DNA of 12,556 nt, taken from assembly GCA_004347865.1 (NCBI GenBank), contig QNUZ01000038.1, forward strand, positions 1 through 12,556. Direction: 5' to 3'. Below the pieces are notes generated by a model, which was not told the DNA's origin, ran no database searches, and saw only the letters and a list, made by a program, of their open reading frames with translations. This DNA is from Archaeoglobi archaeon. GTDB taxonomy: Archaea > Halobacteriota > Archaeoglobi > Archaeoglobales > Archaeoglobaceae. Positions 1 through 6,674 of the stretch are shown one piece after another; the stretch's first letter is position 1, and each line of letters begins with the position of its first letter. Both the position numbers and the translations under genes were made by a program.

Positions 1-29
1 CGATTTTCATGGCTCCAATTTTGGGTTGC

Positions 30-38
30 TAAATATAG
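30..38 (-). promoter_or_regulatory. Possible TATA box for a divergent gene leaving the window
   Basis: On the minus strand the bases read CTATATTTA, a good archaeal TATA-box match. Its centre lies about 24 bases upstream of a minus-strand ATG at 10-8, which then reads M-K-I out of the window. This spacing equals that of a leaderless archaeal gene. Only three codons are visible, so the gene itself cannot be identified; it would be divergent from the tubulin gene. Confidence 0.3.
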
Positions 39-58
39 TCTTTTCTACATGCAAAAAA

Positions 59-66
59 TTTAAATA
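59..66 (+). promoter_or_regulatory. TATA box of the cetZ-ubiX-cobQ operon
   Basis: The bases TTTAAATA match the archaeal TATA consensus. Transcription would start about 25 bases downstream, near 88-90, just before the ATG at 98. This places the in-frame GTG at 71 outside the transcript and supports the ATG start. The purine-rich stretch AAAGGGTG at 85-92 could act as a short ribosome binding site if the 5' end lies slightly upstream. Confidence 0.55.
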
Positions 67-97
67 AAAAGTGATATTAGTTTTAAAGGGTGCCAAA

Positions 98-1267
98 ATG
101 AGGCTATTTGTCATAGGCTTCGGGCAGGCGGGAGGAAAAATTCTAGACATGTTTGTCGAAAACGAAAAGATGAGAGGACCAAATATTCGGATGAGATGGC
201 TCGCAGTAAACTCCGCTAGGGCGGATTTATTGGGATTGAGGCACGTTCCGATGAAGGACCGAATCCTGATAGGACAGACCGTTGTTAAGGGCCATGGAGT
301 CGGAACAGACAACAAGCTGGGAGCAAAGATCACTCAGGATGAAATCGAGACAATATTGAATGCAATCGATGAAAGGGGAACGCACGATCTGGACGCATTT
401 CTGATCATAGCCGGTCTTGGAGGTGGAACCGGAAGTGGGGGCGCCCCTGTTCTCGCAAAACATCTTTCAGAAATGTATTCCGAGCCTGTTTATGCATTTG
501 GAATCCTTCCTGCTCCCGAAGAGGGAAAGCTTTACTCGCTCAATGCAGCAAGGAGCATGATTTCGCTTTTGAAATATGTGGACAATCTCATTCTGTTCGA
601 CAACGGAGCATGGAAATTCGAGGGTGCGAGCTTGAGGGATTCATTTGCGAAAATTAACGACGAAATAGTTCGCAGAATAGCCATTCTTGCAAGAGCCGGA
701 GAGCCAATTGAGGAGGATCTGGTCGGTGAAATGGTTGTGGACAGCAGCGAAGTGATAAACACACTTAAAGGTGGAGGAATCTCGTCAATAGGCTACGCAA
801 CAAGCTTGGCTGAGACAGAACAAAAGAAGGGGTTCCCATTCTTCAGGAAAAAGAACCGGGAGGAGCTTGAAACGATCGAAAGCGACAAGGCAATAAAGAT
901 AGCATCACTCGTAAAGAGAGCTGCACTTGGCAGGCTAACACTTCCGTGCAACATAAGCAGTGCTGAAAGAGCTCTTATCCTTGTCGCAGGACCTCCGGAG
1001 CACTTAGACAGAAAAGGACTTGAAAAGGCAAAGATATGGCTGGAGGAACAGATCGCAGGCGTAGAGGTGAGAGCAGGAGATTACCCAACAAGAAGGACGA
1101 AACATGTCGCTGCTCTGGTTGTTCTGGCTAACATCACCGATGCGCCTAGGGTAAAGGAATTACAGCAGCTTGCGATTGAAGCGAAAGAAGGAATAGAGAC
1201 TGCAGAAAAAGAGAGAGAGGAAAAAACGATCAACCTATTCGATGAAGACATCGAACCCCTTATATGA
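98..1267 (+). CDS. cetZ: CetZ-type archaeal tubulin/FtsZ-superfamily GTPase
   Basis: This is a 389-residue tubulin-superfamily cytoskeletal GTPase of the CetZ type, a family known in haloarchaea to control cell shape and motility rather than to form the main division ring. Visible motifs are the N-terminal nucleotide loop GFGQAGGK (residues 7-14), the tubulin signature GGGTGSGG (108-115), and KINDEIVRR (about 185-193) at the position of the T7 catalytic loop, where FtsZ has NxDxxD. The C-terminal domain follows, ending in a charged helix and an acidic-hydrophobic tail, NLFDEDIEPLI, that could be a partner-binding peptide like the one in FtsZ. I chose the ATG at 98 over an in-frame GTG at 71 because the TATA box at 59-66 would put the transcript start after 71. 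The stop overlaps the ubiX start as ATGA. The family call is firm; the cellular role in this lineage is inferred. Confidence 0.88.
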   Translation: MRLFVIGFGQAGGKILDMFVENEKMRGPNIRMRWLAVNSARADLLGLRHVPMKDRILIGQTVVKGHGVGTDNKLGAKITQDEIETILNAIDERGTHDLDAFLIIAGLGGGTGSGGAPVLAKHLSEMYSEPVYAFGILPAPEEGKLYSLNAARSMISLLKYVDNLILFDNGAWKFEGASLRDSFAKINDEIVRRIAILARAGEPIEEDLVGEMVVDSSEVINTLKGGGISSIGYATSLAETEQKKGFPFFRKKNREELETIESDKAIKIASLVKRAALGRLTLPCNISSAERALILVAGPPEHLDRKGLEKAKIWLEEQIAGVEVRAGDYPTRRTKHVAALVVLANITDAPRVKELQQLAIEAKEGIETAEKEREEKTINLFDEDIEPLI

Positions 1268-1812
1268 AATTGATCGTTGCACTGACTGGAGCAAGCGGGC
1301 AGATAGTCGGGATTAGGCTAATAGAGAGGTTAGTGTCGAAAGGCATCGAAGTTTACGTCGTGGCTTCAAGAGCCGCAAAAATAACGATGAGGGCCGAAAC
1401 AGAATACGATGAGGCCTATCTCAGAGAAATAGCCACTAAATACTACGATGAAGACGAGATCTATGCTCCATTCTCAAGTGGAAGCTTCAGACACGACGGA
1501 ATGGCAATCGTGCCGTGCAGCATGAAGACGGCGGCAAGCATCGCCTACGGAATAACGGATAATTTGATAACGAGAGCCGCAGACGTTACGCTTAAGGAGA
1601 GGAGGAGGCTCGTAATTGCTCCCAGAGAGGCGCCGCTACATAAAGGACATCTTTCGGCTCTCCTGAGGCTTTCTGAACTTGGTGCCATCGTTTATCCGCT
1701 CGTCGTTTCCTTTTACTCCAAGCCGAAGAATGTAGAGGAGATAGTCGATTTTCTCGTTTCGAGGATAATGGAACAGCTTGGATTTGAAGTTGAATACAAG
1801 AGATGGGAATGA
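1264..1812 (+). CDS. ubiX: Flavin prenyltransferase UbiX
   Basis: This 182-residue protein matches UbiX, which joins dimethylallyl phosphate to FMN to make prenylated FMN, the cofactor of UbiD-family decarboxylases. It shows the Rossmann-like N-terminus with TGASG (residues 8-12), the SSGSF-x-x-DGM block (71-80), the PCSMKT motif (84-89), RAADVTLKERR (104-114) containing the lysine that corresponds to the active-site Lys, and PRE (120-122) with the conserved Arg-Glu pair. The C-terminal SFYSKP corresponds to the usual PAFY..P; the residues before it, PLVV, differ from the common Pro-rich form. Length is normal for the family. The start overlaps the cetZ stop and the stop overlaps the cobQ start, so translation is probably coupled. 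No ubiD gene is in the window, so the client decarboxylase must be elsewhere and is unknown. Confidence 0.9.
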   Translation: MKLIVALTGASGQIVGIRLIERLVSKGIEVYVVASRAAKITMRAETEYDEAYLREIATKYYDEDEIYAPFSSGSFRHDGMAIVPCSMKTAASIAYGITDNLITRAADVTLKERRRLVIAPREAPLHKGHLSALLRLSELGAIVYPLVVSFYSKPKNVEEIVDFLVSRIMEQLGFEVEYKRWE

Positions 1813-3209
1813 AGGCCATAATGGTTGGCGGAACATCGAGTAGTGCGGGAAAGTCCATCCTAACGATGGCTCTCTGCAGAATCCTCGCAAAAAAAGGCTA
1901 CGACGTTGCACCCTTCAAGGCTCAGAACATGAGTCTGAACTCCTTCGTGACCAAAAAGGGAAAGGAAATAGCGATTGCTCAAGCCATGCAGGCTTTTGCC
2001 GCAGGAATTGAACCAGACGAGAGAATGAATCCGATACTGCTGAAACCGAAGGGAAATTTCGTTTCCCAGCTCGTGGTCCTTGGAGAGACCATTGGAGACT
2101 TCGACTCAAGGGAATACTACGAGAAGATCCCAGAACTCAAAAAGATCGTTGAGGAGGCATTCAAAAGCCTGGCAGAAGAATTCGAAATTGTTGTAATTGA
2201 GGGTGCTGGAGGAATGGCAGAGATAAACCTCTATGACAGGGATCTAGCCAACATACACATAGCGAGATACGCCAGACCTGCGATTTTGATCGTGGGCGAT
2301 ATAGATCGCGGGGGAGTTTTCGCTTCACTCTATGGAACTTATCAGCTTCTCCCCGAGGACGTGAGAGAGCTTGTTGTTGGCTTTGTGATAAACCGCCTTC
2401 GCGGCTCGGAAGAGTTTCTTAGAAACGGAATAAGCAAGCTCGAAGCAATGTGCAAGGTGCCCGTGCTGGGAGTAATCCCTTTCCTAAACTCAGAATTCCC
2501 ATCAGAAGACTCCCTCAACATCGAGGAATGGAATGGCTCCGAAGTGATTGGGATAGTTCGGCTTCCTAGAATCTCCAATTTCACAGACTTCGAACCCCTG
2601 CGGAAAATTGCGCGCTTCTTAGACCTGAAAGAAAAACCGAAGTGCGAGATCCTGATAATTCCGGGTAGCAAAGACACGATTGCAGATCTAAAGCTGCTTA
2701 AATCTATGCCGATCTGCGACGAAATCAAAAAGATCTATGGAAAGAAACCGATTATCGGAATATGCGGCGGATACCAGATGCTGGGAAAAGAACTGATCGA
2801 CTATGGTGTAGAACACGGGAAAATTAGAGTAAAAGGACTCGGTTTGCTGGATGCAGAAACTAGGTTCGAGGTATACAGGAAAAAAACTGTTCAAGTTAAC
2901 AAGAAGGTTACTGGAGACGCCGAGATTTTGAGAAAAATAAGGGGCGAAATCGTATGGGGCTACGAGATACACAAGGGGGTTACCAGCTCCAAGAAGCCCA
3001 TATTTGAAGATGAGGGCTGCCAGAGCGATGACGGGATGTGCTGGGGAACCTATCTACATGGCCTATTCTGGAACGAGAACGTGCTAAGGGCACTGGGAGA
3101 ATATTTGGGTGTAAAGCTTGAAGTAAGAGATCAATTCGATGTGCTGGCCAAGGAAGTTGAAAAAAGGCTAAACCTCTCCGAATTTCTCTCTAAGGTATCT
3201 ATAGGCTGA
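1809..3209 (+). CDS. cobQ: Adenosylcobyric acid synthase (glutamine-hydrolysing)
   Basis: CobQ/CbiP amidates the b, d, e and g side chains of adenosylcobyrinic acid a,c-diamide using glutamine and ATP, a late step in corrinoid (vitamin B12) synthesis. The N-terminal dethiobiotin-synthetase-like domain has the P-loop GGTSSSAGKS (residues 7-16), KAQNMSLN (37-44) and, further on, EGAGGMAEINL and GDIDRGGVFASL. The C-terminal type 1 glutamine amidotransferase domain has the nucleophile in GICGGYQMLG (Cys319) and the catalytic His in TYLHGLF (His417). At 466 residues it is slightly short but complete. An in-frame ATG at 1803 would add two residues; I prefer 1809 because it forms an ATGA overlap with ubiX and gives the usual MKA-start of the family. 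The 3' end overlaps the convergent trxB-like gene by 42 bases. No other cob/cbi gene is nearby. Confidence 0.93.
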   Translation: MKAIMVGGTSSSAGKSILTMALCRILAKKGYDVAPFKAQNMSLNSFVTKKGKEIAIAQAMQAFAAGIEPDERMNPILLKPKGNFVSQLVVLGETIGDFDSREYYEKIPELKKIVEEAFKSLAEEFEIVVIEGAGGMAEINLYDRDLANIHIARYARPAILIVGDIDRGGVFASLYGTYQLLPEDVRELVVGFVINRLRGSEEFLRNGISKLEAMCKVPVLGVIPFLNSEFPSEDSLNIEEWNGSEVIGIVRLPRISNFTDFEPLRKIARFLDLKEKPKCEILIIPGSKDTIADLKLLKSMPICDEIKKIYGKKPIIGICGGYQMLGKELIDYGVEHGKIRVKGLGLLDAETRFEVYRKKTVQVNKKVTGDAEILRKIRGEIVWGYEIHKGVTSSKKPIFEDEGCQSDDGMCWGTYLHGLFWNENVLRALGEYLGVKLEVRDQFDVLAKEVEKRLNLSEFLSKVSIG

Positions 3210-4079
3210 ATAAGCCGCTACTGCCCCGTCACCGCAGGCGGTCACAACCTGCTTCAGCGGATTGCTGCAGCAGTCGCCAGCAGCAAAAATGCCGTCTACA
3301 TTTGTTCTCTGCTCCCTGTCAACCTTTATGTACCCCAACGAGTCCCTCTCCACACCTAGAGTAGCAACAATTTCTGTTGCCGGTCGCATTCCAATTGCGA
3401 TAAATACCCCGTCGACATCAACAATTAACTCTTCCTTTCTGTCCCTAAGAAAGACTACCACCCTCTCAGCTCTGTCTTTCCCTTCTATTTTCCTCAGATT
3501 CGCATTCTGAATAACCTCTATACCCCTTTTTCGGAGTTCTTCTACGAGTGCCTTCTCGGCTCTTAAGGGTGATCTGGAGATGAGCTTCACACTGCAACCC
3601 AAGTCGTGGAGATAGATTGCGTCGCTCAACGCTTCCTTTCCGCTACCGTAAACAATTACTCTCCTACCTCTAAAGAGGCTTCCATCACAAGTCGCACAAT
3701 AGCTTACCCCCTTCCCGATAAACCTGTTTTCTCCTTCAATTCCCGCCTCGCGATGCTTCCCTCCAGTAGCAATGATCACGGTTTTGGCCTCATATTCATT
3801 CTCGCCAATCAATAAGAAGTGCCCCTCTTTTCTCACAATCCGCTCAATCTTTTCGACTCTGCTTTCAGCTCCTGCTTTCAAAGCCTGCTGCTTCATCCGA
3901 TCGAGCAATTCAATACCGCTACCCTCGAATCCGGGATAGTTTTCAATCCTTCCAGCCAAGGAAAGCTGGGAAACGGGATCAAAGGTTTCAAAGATTACCG
4001 TCTTCAGCCCGTATCTCGCAGAATATATCGCCGCGGTCAGACCCGCAGGTCCGCCACCCACTATCGCAATATCAAACAT
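3168..4079 (-). CDS. trxB: Thioredoxin-reductase-like FAD/disulfide oxidoreductase
   Basis: This 303-residue flavoprotein has the fold order of low-molecular-weight thioredoxin reductase. It shows the FAD-binding GGGPAGLTAA near residue 8, GRIENYPGF (43-51), the redox-active pair in SYCATCDG (Cys128 and Cys131), a second dinucleotide fold, and the FAD C-terminal motif FAAGDC (265-270). The pyridine-nucleotide site departs from the norm: the usual GGGDSA is GSGKEA (145-150), and the usual HRRxxxRA, which binds the NADPH phosphate, is SRSPLRA (168-174). NADPH may therefore not be the donor; related archaeal enzymes with unusual donors are known. The ATG at 4079 was chosen over an in-frame TTG at 4103: there is no ribosome binding site, but an AT-rich box lies about 27 bases upstream, fitting a leaderless mRNA. 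An extra Cys follows Cys270. Overlaps cobQ tail to tail. Confidence 0.85.
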   Translation of the reverse strand: MFDIAIVGGGPAGLTAAIYSARYGLKTVIFETFDPVSQLSLAGRIENYPGFEGSGIELLDRMKQQALKAGAESRVEKIERIVRKEGHFLLIGENEYEAKTVIIATGGKHREAGIEGENRFIGKGVSYCATCDGSLFRGRRVIVYGSGKEALSDAIYLHDLGCSVKLISRSPLRAEKALVEELRKRGIEVIQNANLRKIEGKDRAERVVVFLRDRKEELIVDVDGVFIAIGMRPATEIVATLGVERDSLGYIKVDREQRTNVDGIFAAGDCCSNPLKQVVTACGDGAVAAYSAYRYLREKFGEV

Positions 4080-4101
4080 GTGCAGAAGTAAGGAGGGGTG
4101 C

Positions 4102-4111
4102 AAAAAATTTT
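4102..4111 (-). promoter_or_regulatory. AT-rich TATA-like box for the thioredoxin reductase gene
   Basis: The minus-strand sequence AAAATTTTTT is centred about 27 bases upstream of the ATG at 4079. No Shine-Dalgarno sequence is seen before that ATG, so a leaderless transcript is likely. A second minus-strand AT box (AAAATTTATT, near 4116-4125) would give a leader of roughly 15 bases. The region is shared with the oppositely oriented kinase promoter. Confidence 0.4.
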
Positions 4112-4120
4112 TTGCAATAA

Positions 4121-4130
4121 ATTTTTAATA
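4121..4130 (+). promoter_or_regulatory. TATA box for the sensor kinase gene
   Basis: The bases ATTTTTAATA centre about 24-25 bases before the ATG at 4150, again consistent with a leaderless mRNA. Only 70 bases separate this start codon from that of the divergent reductase gene, so both promoters are interleaved and transcription factors binding here would affect both. Confidence 0.45.
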
Positions 4131-4149
4131 CCTGAGTGATATTTGCTCT

Positions 4150-5571
4150 ATGCCATCAAGCGTTTCCACGAAAACCCAGATTGCAGCAATTCTAATCCTT
4201 CTGTCAGTAGTACCACCCTTGATGGCCATACTTCTGGATTTTCTCGGAATGGAGGAAGAGCTAACAATGACCAAATACCTAATAGCTCTTTACGGGCTTT
4301 CAGCAGCTGCCCTATCCTTCCTGATTTCCCTGCTTGTATTCCGAAATTCTGAAGGGGAACTAAGGAAATTCACGGGGGCCCTAAGCCTATCCCTCCTATT
4401 CACAGTCATATACTTCATACTACTCTACTCAGCAGAGCTTAGGGGAGAATCTGCCAACTATATAACCTCCCTCCCATGCATTGTGGCCTATCTGCCGATT
4501 TTGGCCTACGGTGTCAAAAAGCTAGAGACAGAACTAAGCTTTCTCACTCCCAGGAGTCTAATGCTGCCGGTGATTGTTTCATGCGGCCTTCTTCTTGCAA
4601 TTGCAATCTATCCCAAACAGCAGCACATTCTCGTGATGATGGCCCTCGATTTAATCACGATCTTCATCTTCCTTTCCCTGACATTCCTCTACCTCAAAAC
4701 GGAGAATCTAACTTACTGGCTCATGATATCTCTTTTCTATCTCCTCCAGTTCCCGGCAAAGATTTACCTCGACACTTCGGAGTTCTTTGGTCTACCCGCT
4801 ATGTTTTACAATCTCTCCCTATCCGTGCTGCTGTTCTGCCTATACGGCGCCCATACCAAAAAGGTGAGGGTCTTAAGCTTCAAAGCCCTTGAAGAGGAGA
4901 AGAAAAGGTACGCAATGCTCCTTGACAGGGTCAACGAAATGAAGGAGGCTTTTAGGCTCATGAGCAAGGCTCTTTATTTCGATGTTCTGAAGAAGCTTCA
5001 GCTGATATCCGGATTTGTGGAGGTGTACGATCTAACAAAAGATCCCCAGTATCTGGAAAGGGCAATAAAAAGTGTGAAGGAGTGCGGGGAATACATAGAG
5101 AAAATAGGATCGCTCGAAAAAACCGTTACAGCTGAGACCACAAATCTTAAGCCGATCAGAGTGCGCGAAGTTGTGGAAGAAATCAAATCCGGATACGAAA
5201 TCCCCATAACGATAAAAGGTTCCTGTACAGTACTTGCCGGAGACGAGATCTCGATAGCAATTGAGAATATAATAGAGAATGCTGTTAAGCACAGCGGAAC
5301 TGAGAGAATAGACGTTGTTTTAAGCGAAATCGATGATGAAGGTGAAATAAGGATAATCGACTATGGAATTGGAATTCCCAGCGAAATCAAAAAGGAGCTG
5401 TTCAAGGAGGGATTCAAATACGGAGAAACTGCCGGACTTGGGTTCGGGCTATACATTGTGAAGAAGATCGTCGAGAGATACGGTGGAAGGGTCTGGGTTG
5501 AGGACACGAAGCCGAGGGGGGCAACCTTCGTGATTAGGTTAAAAACTACTCAAACCTCAGAGCCTCAATAG
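4150..5571 (+). CDS. Membrane sensor histidine kinase homologue lacking the phosphoacceptor histidine
   Basis: This 473-residue protein has about eight hydrophobic membrane segments in residues 1-235, then a charged linker helix (EEEKKRYAMLLDRV, from about 250), a DHp-like helix pair (about 265-330) and a C-terminal HATPase domain. The ATPase motifs look intact: N-box ENIIENAVKH (372-381), G1 DYGIGIP (404-410), G2 GLGFGL (429-434) and a typical end with GGRVWV and GATFVIRL. The H-box is not intact. Archaeal kinases of this type usually carry HDxxN; here it is FDVLK (277-281), so both the phosphate-accepting His and the Asn are replaced, and no His lies close by. It may be a pseudokinase, a partner in a heterodimer, or a signalling ATPase. 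No response regulator is adjacent. The 3' end overlaps the convergent permease gene by 26 bases. Confidence 0.8.
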   Translation: MPSSVSTKTQIAAILILLSVVPPLMAILLDFLGMEEELTMTKYLIALYGLSAAALSFLISLLVFRNSEGELRKFTGALSLSLLFTVIYFILLYSAELRGESANYITSLPCIVAYLPILAYGVKKLETELSFLTPRSLMLPVIVSCGLLLAIAIYPKQQHILVMMALDLITIFIFLSLTFLYLKTENLTYWLMISLFYLLQFPAKIYLDTSEFFGLPAMFYNLSLSVLLFCLYGAHTKKVRVLSFKALEEEKKRYAMLLDRVNEMKEAFRLMSKALYFDVLKKLQLISGFVEVYDLTKDPQYLERAIKSVKECGEYIEKIGSLEKTVTAETTNLKPIRVREVVEEIKSGYEIPITIKGSCTVLAGDEISIAIENIIENAVKHSGTERIDVVLSEIDDEGEIRIIDYGIGIPSEIKKELFKEGFKYGETAGLGFGLYIVKKIVERYGGRVWVEDTKPRGATFVIRLKTTQTSEPQ

Positions 5572-6670
5572 GCTGAAGTCTGCTGGCCTTCCAAGCCGGA
5601 TACAAACCGCTCAAAACCGATGTGATAATACCAACAGCAAAACCTAGTGCAACATAGCCGAGCGTGGATATCTGGAAAACGTATTTTGTCTCCTTCAGTA
5701 TAAGGTAGTTTATGCCATAACCCGCTGCAACGCTCAAAACGGATCCGATCAAGCTTCCGATCATACCCAAAAACAGGGCCTCGAGCAGGAAAATTCTCAG
5801 AACTGTCACTCTCCGGGCTCCTATCGCTCTCATGACTCCTATCTCCCTAGTTCTTTCCATTGCCGACATAAGCATGATGTTCAGAATGCTAACACCCGCA
5901 ACCAGAAGAGAGACACTCGCTATGGCCATCAGGAACAGATTTATCTGTCCAAAAGCTCGTGTTATTATGTCGAGGATCGCCTTCATCTCGAAAACCGCTA
6001 CCTTCTCCTCCTTTGTGTTAAGCCTCCTCTCTATTTCCTCCTTTACCTTCTTAACCGCATCAAGATCCTTCGCCATCACGATGACGCTTGAGTAACCGGC
6101 GGTTGAAACTTTCTCGAAATTGCCTTCAGAGATGATTATAGCCAAATTTGGATTTATATCGTATCGCGCACCTGCATCTTCCAGTATTCCGGCGACTTTA
6201 AATTCAATTCCATTTACAAGGATCCTTGAACCGGGTTTTAGCTCGTATATGCTCGCAAAAGAATTTCCTACAACGCATCCCCGACTCAGATCTATTGATC
6301 CCCTCTCCGCCTTGAACATTCCCCTAACGTCTTCCTCCTTCAGCCCGTAGACGGTTGTGTAGGTCTTCCGATCCTTGATTTCCACGAGCAGGTAGTCAGA
6401 CTTCACAGGCACTACACTCTCAATTCCGGGGACTTTTCTTATCTTTTCAATATCCTTTTCATCAACGTATCTGTAACCCTTCTGATAGTTCGGACTTACG
6501 ATCAGCTCGTTTGCTATATCTTTAAAGTTCTCCAGAACCGCGGATTTGAGGCTTTCACCGAATATCCCTATTGCAGAGATTGCCATGACTCCGATAAGAA
6601 TTCCAACTATCGCAAGGATGCTCCTTACCTTCGCCCTCTGCAGGTTCCTCTTTGCGAGCTCGAAATACAT
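5546..6670 (-). CDS. MacB/FtsX-type ABC transporter permease
   Basis: This 374-residue protein has the four-helix MacB/LolC/FtsX topology: helix 1 at about residues 17-39, a large extracytoplasmic domain (about 40-240, MacB periplasmic-core type), then helices at about 243-267, 293-318 and 335-356. The cytoplasmic loop ERTREIGVMRAIGARR (272-287) and the C-terminal YPAWKASRLQPIEALR (357-372) are the typical family signatures. Such permeases act mechanically on substrates outside the membrane, driven by an ATPase of the LolD/MacB type. The gene begins 4 bases after the stop of the upstream secreted-protein gene, and AAAAAGTGATTGG before its ATG holds a partial ribosome binding site (GTGAT). No ATPase gene is seen in the window, so the energy partner is encoded elsewhere. 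The substrate is unknown. Confidence 0.9.
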   Translation of the reverse strand: MYFELAKRNLQRAKVRSILAIVGILIGVMAISAIGIFGESLKSAVLENFKDIANELIVSPNYQKGYRYVDEKDIEKIRKVPGIESVVPVKSDYLLVEIKDRKTYTTVYGLKEEDVRGMFKAERGSIDLSRGCVVGNSFASIYELKPGSRILVNGIEFKVAGILEDAGARYDINPNLAIIISEGNFEKVSTAGYSSVIVMAKDLDAVKKVKEEIERRLNTKEEKVAVFEMKAILDIITRAFGQINLFLMAIASVSLLVAGVSILNIMLMSAMERTREIGVMRAIGARRVTVLRIFLLEALFLGMIGSLIGSVLSVAAGYGINYLILKETKYVFQISTLGYVALGFAVGIITSVLSGLYPAWKASRLQPIEALRFE

Positions 6671-6674
6671 CCAA

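Noticed and set aside
71..97. GTG at 71 as the start of the tubulin gene
   Set aside because: The TATA box at 59-66 would place the transcript start near 88-90, after this codon, and the added residues do not match the family N-terminus; the ATG at 98 begins MRLFVIGFGQAGG.
2342..2728. Minus-strand 128-residue frame in cobQ
   Set aside because: It is antisense to conserved cobyric acid synthase sequence and rich in Ser and Arg, as expected for a shadow.
4476..4892. Plus-strand 138-residue frame inside the kinase gene
   Set aside because: It lies in another frame of a gene with clear membrane helices and an HATPase domain; its Cys, His and Pro-rich composition is that of a shadow frame.
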